From contig NC_051104.1 in assembly GCF_901709675.1 (NCBI RefSeq), positions 7,136,501-7,200,500 on the forward strand: a stretch of 64,000 nt of DNA, in the 5' to 3' direction. Positions 25,197-36,826 of the stretch are shown here, piece after piece. The stretch's first letter is position 1. Each line of letters starts with the position of its first letter. Source of the stretch: Syngnathus acus. Its lineage: Eukaryota > Chordata > Actinopteri > Syngnathiformes > Syngnathidae. A model generated the notes under the pieces. That model saw only the letters and a program-made list of their open reading frames with translations. It was not told where the DNA came from and ran no database searches. Both the position numbers and the translations under genes were made by a program.

Positions 25197-28100
25197 ATGT
25201 CTGGATTTAACTTCGGGACGGGAACGCTCGGTTCCACCAACACTGGAGGGGGGTTTTCATTCGGAGCAGCAACCAGGTAATTGAAACGCATGCTAACAAG
25301 CTAGCGTAAGTAGGCAACATTCGCCCGCACTAGTTTGAGCTACCTTAACATGAAATATCAATGGGCCATTTCACAAAATATTTTTACGAGTGGGTCGTCA
25401 TTGGGCGTCATTGTCGTCTGACTTAAATTTCAACTAATATTAGAGTCTGTCCTGGTAACGTAAACCTCTGTCAGTCAAACCTGTGATGATTCGTCAGATA
25501 CAACTGAAGAACTTGTCTCACTCCCATTTTTCTCAGTGCACCTCCGGCTAGTACTGGTGGCTTCTCGTTTGGTAATGCATTGGGTGCCACCCAAGCCACT
25601 ACCACCACCGGCACCCCATCACTTGGTCTAGGAGGAAGTCTCTTTGGTCAGAAACCTTCTGGAGGGTTTTCATTTAACACGCCTGCTGCAGGTAAGTTAC
25701 ACCACTGCAACCTTCTTTCTTAGTTGTGTGGGTTACTTACTTATTGATCTCCATCCATTTGCACCTCTGTAATTTCTTCAATTAAAATGTTACCCGATTT
25801 ATTTATATTTTATTTCAGGTGCTGCTCCCACTGCTGGACTAACATTAGGTGAGCATGTGTTTTAAAGCAGATGTCTTATGTATAATTTAAAACAGTCTCC
25901 AGGTGTCTGGTTTGTTAGCAAAATGGTCAAGGATGATAGAATTAGAATATAAGCTGTTTCACTTGTGCAGGCAGCAGTTCAAGTCTTGTATCCACACGTT
26001 AAAACACTGCGAGTTAAGACAGGATATTATAAGTTATAATTCTTGCCTGTGTCCAGGGGCTGCAGCTCCTACAACAGCCTCAAGTGGCTTCAGCCTAGCC
26101 TTCAACAAACCCACTGGCTCAGCTGCGCCGTTCTCCCTCACTGCTGCTACCACAAGCGCCACGTCTGTCCCCACTGCCACGGGTTTATCATTTGGCTCTG
26201 TCTTGACATCAACGGCACCACAGCAGCCCGGGGTGACGGGCTTCGGGCTCGGCCTCGGCAGCACGACAAGCGCGGCAGCTGTCGCAACAGTTCCTTCACT
26301 GGGTGCCAGTCTCTTTGCCAGCACCCTGGCTACAGGTTAGCAAACAAAACATTATATGATTCAGAATGATCCATCAGCCCGTCTGTTCTCTGTATATTGC
26401 AGGTTTGGGTCAGACCGCTCTTGGAGGAGGGGGCTTAACATTAGGTTCTTTATTAGGCACTTCAACAGCAGCCACGGCAGCCCCTGCTCCCAGTATTGGC
26501 TTGGGCGGGGTTGACTTCAGTGCCTCCTCTGAGAAGAGTGACGCCTCATCTGGAGCCAATGCCCAGTAAGTCATGCACATCCGTGTACATACCGTACGCC
26601 GCAAATACTCAATGATCTTTCTCCTCCTCTAAGGGACAGTAAAGCTTTAAAGGATGAGAACCTGCATCCGGTCATTTGTCAAGATGTTGAGAATTTCCAG
26701 TAAGTATGAATTAAAAGTGCCTTTTTAAATCCTTATTTTTTTTACATTATTTTGTGACAATTGTTGCCTTCATTCAGTCTAAATCTGTGTTTCCTTATTT
26801 TTCCCCCAGAAAGTTTGTCAAAGAACAGAAACAGGTCCAGGAGGACATCAGCAGGATGTCGTCTAAGGCAATAGCCAAAGTCCAGGATGACATCAAGACC
26901 CTCAGGCAACTTCTCTCTGTCAGTGCCAGTGGGCTGCAGCGCCAGGCTCTTGCAATTGACAAGCTAAAGCTGGAGACTGCACAGGTACGGTAGCTACAGA
27001 CGCAACCTTTACACCTCGTCCTTATAAACCAATACAACCCTAAAATGATCTTTCTGTAAATGTATTTCAAATGACAATCCTCCACCTCGAATGATTTAAA
27101 ATCTTCTATTCACTCAATTAAGGAGCTGAAGAATGCGGACATTGCACTTCATACACAAAAGACGCCTCCTGGACTTCAGCATGAAAACACAGCTCCTTCA
27201 GAGTAAGTGGCTTTTCACAACTTCCTGAGTTCATTTCATCAAGTCATTCATGGAGAAAATAAAACTTTTTGTTTAGTTATTTCCGTTGTCTGGTGGAGCA
27301 GTTTGAGGTGCAACTGCAGCAATACAGACAGCAGATCGAAGAGCTGGAAAATCACCTGACCACACAGAGTAGTGGTTTTCACATCACCCCTCAGGGTCAG
27401 AGCTGTTAACACTGTCTATCGGCTGTCATTATTATATTCGCTGAACACTTTTCTTTGAAAAATCCTCTTCCCAGACCTGACCATGGCCCTGCAGAAGTTG
27501 TATCAGACGTTTGTTGCCCAGGCCGCCCAGCTTCAGTCTGTACATGAGAACGTAAAGGTCAGCACAAACTCTATGGAATGACTGTTTGACCCTTAAGTCT
27601 TTCATGCAGCTCACATTTTTCCTGCGGCAAGCAGGGGGTAACCTAATATATTTGAGAAACACCCAAGTAAATACATCTGAACTGTACTTAAGCCACTGCT
27701 AACATGCCGTTTGACCGTAAAATTCATAAAACGATTTTATTTTCCCCGCATACCACTAGAGAGAGCTGTATTTTATTGTTGTGCATCATATCATATGGCT
27801 GTTTTTCTTTGGTCCTATGTTTTAGATCTTAAAGCACCAGTACCTCACCTACCGCCGGGCCTTTTTAGAGGACTCAACTGACGTCTTTGAGTCCAAGCGG
27901 GCGTCCAACAGGAAGTGGCAGAGCACGCCACGCGTTACCACCGGTCCGCCCCCATTCTCAAGTGTGCCAAATGCTGCAGCGGTGGCCATGGCAGCCACAC
28001 TGACCCAGCAACAGCAGCCAACTACAGGTCTGACTGCCTACAAGTTTTAGAATGTTCTCGTCGAGTTTGAAACGACACCAGTTTTCATGAGTATCAAGTT

Positions 28101-31100
28101 TTATTGGTGTAAAAAGGAGGGGAAAGTTCTTGCTTGTATTCTTGAAGGAAATCCGTAGAGAAAAGGGAAAAATGTCTCTCCTTAATTGCAAATAGTTTTA
28201 TGCCTTACCGTCACATCTCTGATGCCTCACTTTATGGGCTGGATTGATTTATCTAACTCGCCTTACGGTACAAGACCAGTTTAAGTGGAAACCTTCGTTA
28301 CCCCGACTGAGCCAAAATAATTGGAATGTCACACTCATGGCCAAGAATTGTATTGCTCCACTTTATTCTATGCTTTAATTGAGCCCACCCAATCAGTATT
28401 TTTATTTTCCATGACTAGTTTGACTTTTGGACTAACGGTGAGTGACGAAGGATGCAAACTTCAGCGTGGCAGCTGTTTTAGTTTCATTTTCCCTTTTAGT
28501 CTGTTAATGACCACCACAAGACTGATTTTAATAAAGTTCTCGGTTGTTTCTAGTAGGAAAACGTAGGATCTATTTTCTAAATAATGCCGTAAAAAAATAC
28601 GGTGGTTCTGAAGCATGCCTCTTGTGTTGTACAGGGTCCGGCCAGTAATAGGCATCTCTTAAAAAAACAAACAACAAAAAAACACTTATCTATTATTACG
28701 TGGTATAAAATACACAAGGTCTGTTAGCATCACACAGCAGTCATTCCATTTTCCACTAAGTACCTAAAACAATATCATGGTTCGTGATATATTCAAACCA
28801 GTCAAACTGGCTAGCATACACGTTTTACTGGTTGTACATACCAGTATTTTGTCAAATATTTGGTGAAATCTGCACAGAAATAATCCAATACTAATCTCAT
28901 ACAGTATTTATGATATCATTGTTCCACCAGCTGAGCACTTCATAGCACAACTTCATAAGTGACTTTTAGCTTGTTTACTGTGACATCAGGGCACACTAGT
29001 GGACATTTGTTTGTCTTTCTTGTGAAGAATCAGTAATCAAGGTGCAGATTCGAGAGCAATATTGCACTGTGGAGGCAGTGGCAGTATTTTATTTTTTTCC
29101 CCCATCGGTCCGACACTTGAAGAAACCTGGTTGTAGTTTTCACATCTTTGTAGCCAAAGCTTCCATATTCCAGTGGAAATTATTCTGGTCGAACCACAAC
29201 CAAACTGTAAAGCTCCGCATTGCTCATGTGAAATATTGGAGCTTGGGTATTACCGCCATGCTGCATTCTGTAAAAGGGATAGGCACGACTAAATAAAATG
29301 TCTTTCAGTATTTCGCTATTTCAATAATTCATGGTCCCTGCTTGTACGCCATGAATGTCCGACTCAGTAGGTGGGCCCTTTCCGGGAATAGGGCTCATCC
29401 AGTCACAATTTCATTGCACGAGCTTTATGTATTTATTTTATTTTGCGGGAATAGAACATTTCACACTTGAAGAAGAATGCCTTTATTCAACAAAATTAAG
29501 ATATTCCACCAGTGGGAGGCTGCTGCCATGCAAGGCACTGCCAGGCGCCACAAATTAGAGTTCAGTGTCTTGCTCAAGGACATTCGACATGGTTACCAGG
29601 GGTGAGGATTGTATCCACAACCTTCAAGTTGGGAGTCGAACACTCTACCAACCTAAAAAGGCAGTCAAATGTTGGCAGCCGACCTGGTCGACAATAGCAA
29701 TGAGCTGGTATTTACGTGGATAAAAAAAATATATTTATAATGGCAATGAGCTGATATTTTTACCTATTTTTGGGTTGTACTGACACTGATACACATCTAG
29801 TGTTTGTGTGGAAGTTGAGTTGTAGTCATATAATATTGGGACATGATTGTGGTGTATAGAGCTGAAAAAGATTGAGAATTGTGTCGACGTACCAATATTG
29901 ATAGATTTGAGTGTTTCACCCACCTTTTTTTGGGTCCTGAAGAAGTGCCAGGCCTGCTCTCGCTTTGATGAACTGACTCGTTCGGTGTGTGATGTGACAT
30001 CATTGTTGTGATGTCAGGTATTTTTCATCTCTGAAGTGGTAATCCATACATTTGCCAGTACGAACTAAAAGCAATATTTTCTGGAATGCAACGTGAGTTG
30101 TCATCATTTAATAGACTTTCTTTCAGTATTTATTGACTTCTGTTTACATGATGAGAGATGGCGTCATGGACAAAACAATTGTTGAAACTGTGATGCTACA
30201 TGGTGCTGGCTCAAAGCGATCTTTACATTTGTGCTATTATGCGTCAAAGTCAAATGTGCCAAATGACTCAGGACTACAAGCGAAATTGTGTTCAACGGTG
30301 ACTTAGAAATCAAGAGAAGTCGTGGTTGTGAACTGCTGAAATTTCATTTTGAGTCATATTTGAATTCATTTTAAATAGAAATACTTGATTGCAGGATCAT
30401 TAGGCAGTCATCACAAACCATTTTTTGAAGCTTGTAATTAATGTTATTATGACTAAGTACAGATAGTTGGCATTTGGAGGCGTTCGGGCACAAAATTGTT
30501 TAAGCTGTGTCCTGACCACACTTTTTTTTTTTTTTTTTTTTAAATCATACATTGGAATCTTTTTAACATGTCTTCCACCGCCGTACTTAGCTTGACATCT
30601 ACACTGGTTGCATTAGTGTTAACACTGTTTGGTACTTGAAGTCAGTCAGCGCTAATTCGAGTACAGTACATCTGTCTCTTTGGCTTTCAGACTGTTCCTA
30701 TTCTATGATTTTATTCTTTTTATAAACTACCTTTCTTCTCAATATGGCTTCTTAGAGGTTTGAGTTAATTGACAAGGACTGTTGAGTTCTTGACACATCT
30801 GAAGACAAACGAATGTGCATGAATTACTCGCGAGATAAGCAACACTGATGGAGAGCGGTTTCAAGTATTGCTGGTTTGAAAACCTACAACGACTTCCACT
30901 CTAACTTATCACTGACTCATGTTTTTTTAGAAGTTTACAGTGACTGGCAGCCCTGAAATGCCAAATCCTTGTGTCTTATCTCGCGCTTCAATGCTTTGAC
31001 TTGTATTTAAACCTATATAACCAATGCCTGTTGAAATAGTATATTTAATATATGATATGGTGTGCCTTTTAAACTATATTCAATAACAGTGTGTGATGCT

Positions 31101-33059
31101 TTTTTTTAACAGAAGCTGGTTCATTCACTCTGAAATCTTGACTCTTTGGAAACTTGTCAAATGCAGTTAGTAGCAGTAGCAGTTAGTAACCTACTACTAC
31201 CGATTGTTCTAAACTTGTTTGTTTCTGTAAATTGACCTGCATATTTAATTGACAATAAAACATTTTTTTTTTAAACAAAGAAATGGTTGTCCGTGTTTAT
31301 TTTCAGCTGAAGCAAATTTATGAGAGAAACAAAGACAAGTTTTGGAGTGAAAGAACTAGCCACATGTTTTCACACAGTCAACTAAAGTAGCCTTACTGTT
31401 GATTTTATTTTTTAAACATATTTTAACTGCAGTGGAACTTCCATAGTTTAGTGTGCTCCAGAAATCATATTTTGAGTTGTGTAAAATCTTTTTTTTTTTT
31501 CCCACATGATGCCATCACAGTAGGATAACACTTTCTTAGTATATGAGCTGTACACTTGTGTTTCAGTTACATTCAAATTAATTTGCTGGGAGCTTAAGAG
31601 CCTTGCTAAACACATTCATTTACCGTCTATTACATGCATGCAGGACATTTTCAAAAGGTCATTTTTATTCTATAGCAATTATTAGATTTTTCTGAAAAAT
31701 ATAGGATTTTAAATTTCTCATATTCTAAAAAAGATGGTACTTTCTCAACTGATGTTAGTCAACTTTGGAGGTTCCACTGTGTACTAGCAAAACTGTGTAC
31801 CTTCAAAATCGACTTTTTTAAAATGAGAAAAATAAGAGGATTGTTGATTTGTGGCAAATTTGAGTTTTTGTATTATCAGTCTGTAAGTTGGGGAAGATGC
31901 TCTGTCAAAGAAAGCTTTAAAAAGAGTAAAGAATGTCTTCGTGTGCCACAGGGAACCAGGCACCTTTGGGAGGAGGGTTTGGCAACCCCTTTGCCACAGC
32001 AGTGGGCACTAGTTTGGGCTCGACCACTTTGGGAGGTATTGCCTAAGTTTTTCTTTTAATTTTTACTCCTCCAAGTTTGATAGTGACTGTGTGAGGTAGC
32101 AGTGAGTGTTGAATCTGAGCTTGGCTTGCCACTTCCGTCTTGGTGTAAGGCATATGTGCGTTCAAACCACCAGTAAGCTGCTGCTCTTGTGTTATGGCAG
32201 TTTTGGATTCATGCAAAAAAAAAAAAAAACTACTTGACCTGAAATGCAAAGTGGTCTGAACGCACACCAGATAGGTTCTCTTTGCTTTGCCATGCTGTAT
32301 GCGTTTCCAGTACAGACCATGCTAGCTCTCTAGCTATCTTGTGCAGGCTCACCAAGTCTAAGCTGTGCTCGGGCGTCTGACTGACTGCCATTGTCTTACT
32401 CTCCTACAGGTTTTGGTGCAGGGCCAGGATTTGGTGGGGTGGGGACAGGGGGTTCTTCTTTTGCCTTCGCCACCACCACTAAGCCCACAGGAGGCAGTCT
32501 GAGTGCAGGTACATGTGGAATGGAACTCCCCATGCATGATTGGTTGGCATGATGAAGACATGCTGTGTGTCAGTATTTTTTAGGAGGATGTAGTTGGGTT
32601 GCTATCCAGCAATTATTCAGACTGATTTATAGGAATGTCATTTTTGATACTGGTAAATGATCTTAATAGACTTTCTAAAATGATTGTTAGAATACCTGAT
32701 CTACTCACATAGCCTATGTTGTTGTTAACCTACCCCACAATGGAGGAAGCTTGTTTATGCTCTCGGGCTGCTTTTCTGGATTCAGCACCGACCGGGTGTC
32801 TTGACTCTGCAGGCAGGGTACAATGTGAAATCACAAACTTTTTTTTTTCTTCCCCCTAATTCTTTCCATTTTCTGTTTGCCTTTTCCAGGTTTTGGTGGT
32901 ACCAACACCTCAGGCTTTAATTTCAGCAACCCTGGCATCAACCCCTCGGCTGGACTGACCTTTGGGGTGTCCAACCCGCCTGCTGCCGGCTTCGGTACCG
33001 GGGCGCCTCTGCTACAACTCAAGAAGCCCCCCGCTGGTAATAAACGGGGCAAAAGATAG
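25197..33059 (+). CDS. nup58: Nucleoporin NUP58 (NUPL1), long form
   Basis: Fourteen coding exons join in frame to 594 aa: 25197-25276, 25537-25691, 25819-25848, 26057-26335, 26403-26565, 26634-26699, 26810-26984, 27123-27202, 27277-27395, 27475-27557, 27826-28027, 31952-32035, 32410-32508 and 32890-33059. NUP58 is part of the central-channel NUP62-NUP58-NUP54 complex of the nuclear pore. Residues 1-235 are Gly/Ser/Thr/Ala-rich with FG and GFSFG repeats. Residues about 236-475 are alpha-helical/coiled-coil and include the KFVKEQKQVQED start of the helical core. The C-terminal ~117 residues are again FG-rich and end in KKPPAGNKRGKR. Most exon borders in the FG parts are phase 1 at Gly codons. 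Intron 11 (28028-31951) is unusually long for this gene and contains an alternative ending. The start Met is followed at once by SGFNFG, the family N-terminus. Confidence 0.95.
27826..28050 (+). CDS. nup58: NUP58 alternative short C-terminus (read-through of exon 11)
   Basis: If the donor at 28028 is not used, the frame continues for seven more codons (GLTAYKF) and stops at TAG 28048-28050. A canonical AATAAA follows at 28530-28535. The product would be about 484 aa, with the N-terminal FG part and helical core but without the C-terminal FG region. Mammalian Nup58 is known to give a shorter p45 product from the same gene by alternative splicing. That this fish site corresponds to p45 is inference. 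Confidence 0.5.
   Translation: MLKHQYLTYRRAFLEDSTDVFESKRASNRKWQSTPRVTTGPPPFSSVPNAAAVAMAATLTQQQQPTTGLTAYKF
28530..28535 (+). terminator. Candidate poly(A) signal for short NUP58 transcript
   Basis: AATAAA lies about 480 bp after the alternative stop codon. Another AATAAA lies at about 31255 within the same intron. Confidence 0.4.
29500..29670 (-). mobile_element. tRNA-derived SINE remnant in NUP58 intron 11
   Basis: On the minus strand it reads 'TTGGTAGAGTGTTCGACTCC' (A-box-like), then a degenerate B box (GGTTGTGGATACAATCC), then 'AATGTCCTTGAGCAAGACAC', a block found in many teleost SINE-like repeats. It is diverged and probably inactive. Confidence 0.6.
30522..30541. repeat. Poly(T) tract
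   Basis: About twenty T residues in NUP58 intron 11, possibly a retroposon tail. The rest of the intron (28540-31950) shows no other supported exon. Confidence 0.7.
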
Positions 33060-34130
33060 AAGACTTAAAGAAGCTTGTGATTTGGATTTGTAGCTTTTTT
33101 TTTTAGACTATTTCCCAAAAATCATACAAGCACTGGACAAACTTTAGGGATGTTTTAGCACTGGAAATTGCTCTTGGATTTCCTGTTCTATTCTCCACTG
33201 CCTCTTTCCCTTCCATTCCATTCTATATTTTAACTATGGTCTTCTGTTGGGTGGGTCTGCTTGGTACCATATGTGCCACACATTAGAAATCACCATTTAA
33301 GAACAATAACCACATCATTATAAAGTGTCATTTATGACCTAGGACCAAAATCATTTTAGTCATGAAATCGACAATGAAATGTTAAACATGAACATGCCGC
33401 ATCGCTTTTGGGAAGGTTCGACTTTGGCCAAAGTTCCGTCCAGAGAATTGAGCTAGGTTTAATAGTTGGGCAATTAAGAGTCCAGCTAGGCATACTTTTA
33501 TTTTTATATCTAGAGATAAAAAATGCAAAGTATCCCGATAGTGAGTGAATCTTGATCATTTCTTTCCTTTGCCTTAGGCTTACCAATTTGTTTAGTAGTT
33601 GATTTTCTTTCTTAGTCAGACAAATGAAGCTTTTTTTTTTACCTGGATTAAAAAAAAAAAGCCTAATTTGACTAAAAGAAAAAAAATAACTATGAAACTT
33701 AAATGAAGATAAGGAATTTATTTGACTATATTACCAAATGATTTCAGTTACGCAAGATGTGCTGTGTATCCCAAAATAATTAAAATCTTGAGATGCACTG
33801 TGCAATTATGATAAACTTTTGTCTTATACTTTTTGTCCTGTGAAAATGAATTTCTTTGTTGAGGATTTTTTTGGAGGTCAATGTCAAAATCCATTATTAC
33901 TGGTTGTTGTAGTTTTATTTTTAAATCACTAATCTGTATGACTATTTTCAAAAAGTCATTTGATAATAAACATTCGTATACGATGTTTTGCCTGATGTGG
34001 CATTATACTTCAACAAATGTTTGCAAGAACAGAATTAAGTTTATCATGGTTAACCTTTCTTCACTTAGAAATACAGCAATAAGCTTAACGTATTTATACA
34101 AACAAAAACTAACTGCAATATAATAGCCCC
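33060..34130 (+). other. NUP58 3' UTR and downstream spacer
   Basis: It is AT-rich with no further exon. An AATAAA at 33965-33970 is a plausible end of the long transcript, giving a 3' UTR of about 0.9 kb. Confidence 0.45.
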
Positions 34131-34242
34131 TTTTTTTATTTTGATATAAATGTTTTTTTTCCCCCCCCTCTTGTACTGTTTAAATGAGTGCATTTTACAC
34201 TAAGTGGGAGATTTGTATTTGCAAGATGTAGTACTCTCCATA

Positions 34243-34257
34243 CCGGCAGGGGGCGAC
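34243..34257 (+). promoter_or_regulatory. CTCF-like site
   Basis: CCGGCAGGGGGCGAC fits most of the CTCF core (CCASYAGRKGGCRS). It lies between nup58 and ropn1l, where the two human synteny blocks meet. Occupancy is not shown. Confidence 0.45.
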
Positions 34258-34259
34258 AT

Positions 34260-34434
34260 TGTGTCGAACGGAAGCCAAACAGCGTCTCCTTTGAGAAAGC
34301 GGACGGCGTGGCCCGTCGCTTGGCAACCATGCTGCTGCAAATGAAGACTTGGCTTGGCTAGCCAAAACGCGTTCAACGATTCAAGGATTTACAAACATTT
34401 TGTTGTCAACATTTCCCGCTCATCAATAGTCCAG
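34260..34434 (+). promoter_or_regulatory. ROPN1L promoter and non-coding first exon
   Basis: The ropn1l start codon is preceded two bases upstream by a splice acceptor (TTTGCAG ending at 34875), so an upstream untranslated exon must exist. A good donor, CCAG|GTAATA, lies at 34434/34435. An RFX-type X-box sits about 110 bp before that donor. The exon start is not determined. Confidence 0.5.
34315..34327 (+). promoter_or_regulatory. RFX X-box
   Basis: GTCGCTTGGCAAC has the two half-sites of an X-box (GTYGCY, one-base spacer, GGCAAC). RFX factors drive ciliary and flagellar genes through such sites, which fits the role of ROPN1L in sperm flagella and motile cilia. Confidence 0.55.
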
Positions 34435-34877
34435 GTAATATCATCTCCTGTATTTAGAAGAAGAAAAAAAATCCTTGTCTGAGTGCTTAATCCCGAAGTA
34501 CCTAGTTTATTCTTCAAAGTGCTCCGTCTTTTTATTTCCAGAGCCAAACTCGTGGTCTTTAAAATGCTACTTGTAGGCATCTTACTTCACTCAACGAATT
34601 CCTTTTAAAAGTCGTCGACGGCTTAATTTTGTTAAACCGACTGCTTCTTATCAATCATCAGGGTTAATCCAAATAAGTAGACGTTTACATGACATCACCG
34701 ACGAAGTATTGCTAATCAAGGTGCTCGTAATATTGATGCAAAGTATTGCGTTACGTAACGAGATGTTCACCTGCATGCCTGCCTGCCTGCGTGTATACTT
34801 ACCTGATGCCACTGCTACCAATTTCAATCATCAAATAATTGGTCGTCGCTCATTTGACTCCGTTTGTGTTTGCAGCC

Positions 34878-36826
34878 ATGCCTCCTCCAGAGACCATGTT
34901 CTGTTCCCAGCAAATCAAAATCCCGACGGGATTGCCTGAAGTCCTTAAGAACTTCACGAAAGCAGCCATCCGAACTCAGCCCAAAGACCTTCTTGTGTGG
35001 TCTGCAGCGTGAGTTATTATTATTTATTTTTTAGATGCTCTGTGTGCCTGTATGCAGCATCACTGTGCCCCCTTTGACCTGTGCGTCTATTCTATTTGCA
35101 TTGATTGGCTTTAATTGGATCCCACGAGCTTATTTGTCACTGCACGTCTGGCTTCTCCTTCATAAATGTAAGACCTACCAGGAATAATTGAATGAATATG
35201 TGTACCCCCTCTGGTCTATTACTGGCCAGTGAAGCTTAGCCGTGTTCACAGAAATTAAAATGAGTCACATAGTGAATGTAATGTGTTCTGGGCTACAAAA
35301 TGTGCAAATAAATTAGTAACCATCTACCGTACTGTGTGGGAAAGAGCCTATTGCCGCCCAAGCTCCAACTCTCTGGAACTCCCCTGCCAATTGTAGATAT
35401 ACCTTCTTCTTAATGACAGGAACACAGGCCCACTTAGCTCAACAAGCAACCATGGGTACAATATTTGAAATGTATATGAGCTCATGTGAGACTCAAAATT
35501 GTAATACTTGTACTAATCACATGCTCATTTTTTATAGCTACTTTGAAGCATTGGCTAAAGGAGAGACGCTGCCAGTCAAGGAGAGGCTGGAGCTTAATTT
35601 TGACAGCCAAGCCAAAGATGGTATGCTGACTCCAGGTCTGCTAAAGACGCTTCACAAGCAGGTATTTTCACTGATAAAGGTGTTGGTCTTCACATTTTTA
35701 AGACGGCAAAAAACATCCCATTTTCTTAGGGTGTCGTTATTATATCAGCATTTCTTTTTTTGTTTTTAATGTTTCTGATCCACTGTATAGCTGTCCACTG
35801 CAGAAACATGCGACAGAGCGACGTTGCAGGACAAATGGCAAGCTTTATGTCTGCCCATGGAGCAGCTGGAGAACATGTTGATCCTGGGCAACTTTGGCAT
35901 GGACGTCAGCTGCATGGAGTTTTTTGCGCTGGGCTGCACTGCTCTGGGAGATGTAAGATTTTTGCATGATGACTTTGTTTGAGATGTAAAACGGATATTT
36001 AGCTAGGCCGTGAGTGATTTAAATGAATTTATTACTACTACTGCAAGGGGGCAGACGGAGGGAGCATCATTTAAAGTCATGGAAGGCATTCACGGGCAAT
36101 GACCTCCAATGACATCCACACTGAGTGACAGTAAATTTCAAGCATGGCAAACTCTTGCGGATGATGTGCACAATGCTCGTTGAGCTGGAAAAAATAATGA
36201 AGTCAATGCTGTTCAACACTTTGACCACACGAGGGCAGTCAAGCTCTGTATTACCGGTGCTTTAGTGCGTATTCCAACATGCTGTGTTTGTGTCTTTTCC
36301 AAGTCTCTCAAGACCTCCCTCAAGGTCGCCTGTGAGATCCTGACTGAGGATGAGGAGGGGGGAGCTGCAAGGATCCCCTTTGAGATATTTTCATTGCTAT
36401 GCACCTACCTAGCTAACCTGGACCCAGATATGCCGCGTAGCCACATCGATGGCTTCCTCGCTAGTCTGGAGCCACAAGCGTAAGTTCATTCTGATGTATA
36501 CCTTCTTTTCCTTTTTTTGTAAGATTTGTGACAAGTGAGAACATTCTGACCTCTGCAAAAGACACTTTGGGAGTTGAGCCAGGTCCTGCGGCCTCAGACG
36601 ACCTCATGAGATAGTGTTCTGACGCGTCGCTTTTTCTTTCCTGAGAGCAAGAAGCAGAACGGAATTGTTTTGGGAGTTTCTACGTCAGCAGGAAAGAAAG
36701 ACTCAACAAAATGACACTGTTAATGAATTGGCCTGGCAGAGCTCCTTTGAGCACATTGCTCCCTATTACGGGTCGATATCCTTGCAGGGCTTCCTTCGCC
36801 ATTATTTGGCTTTAAGTCAGGTTTGA
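34878..36826 (+). CDS. ropn1l: Ropporin-1-like protein, RIIa-domain flagellar protein
   Basis: Five coding exons join in frame to 257 aa: 34878-35008, 35538-35661, 35791-35952, 36304-36479 and 36646-36826. ROPN1L binds A-kinase anchoring proteins through an RII-like (RIIa) dimerisation/docking domain and is a radial-spoke-associated component of sperm flagella and motile cilia. The N-terminus (MFCSQQIKIPTGLPEVLKNF and onward to about residue 50) is the RIIa domain. CMEFFALGCTALGDSLK and ARIPFEIFSLLCTYLANLD are the conserved ropporin core. The last exon encodes a 59-residue tail (TELFWEFLRQQERK ... FLRHYLALSQV) unlike the human C-terminus. It is called because the acceptor after a pyrimidine tract (36645/36646) restores an open frame of ordinary composition. 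The tail exon is the least certain part. An AATAAA lies at 37785-37790. Confidence 0.85.
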
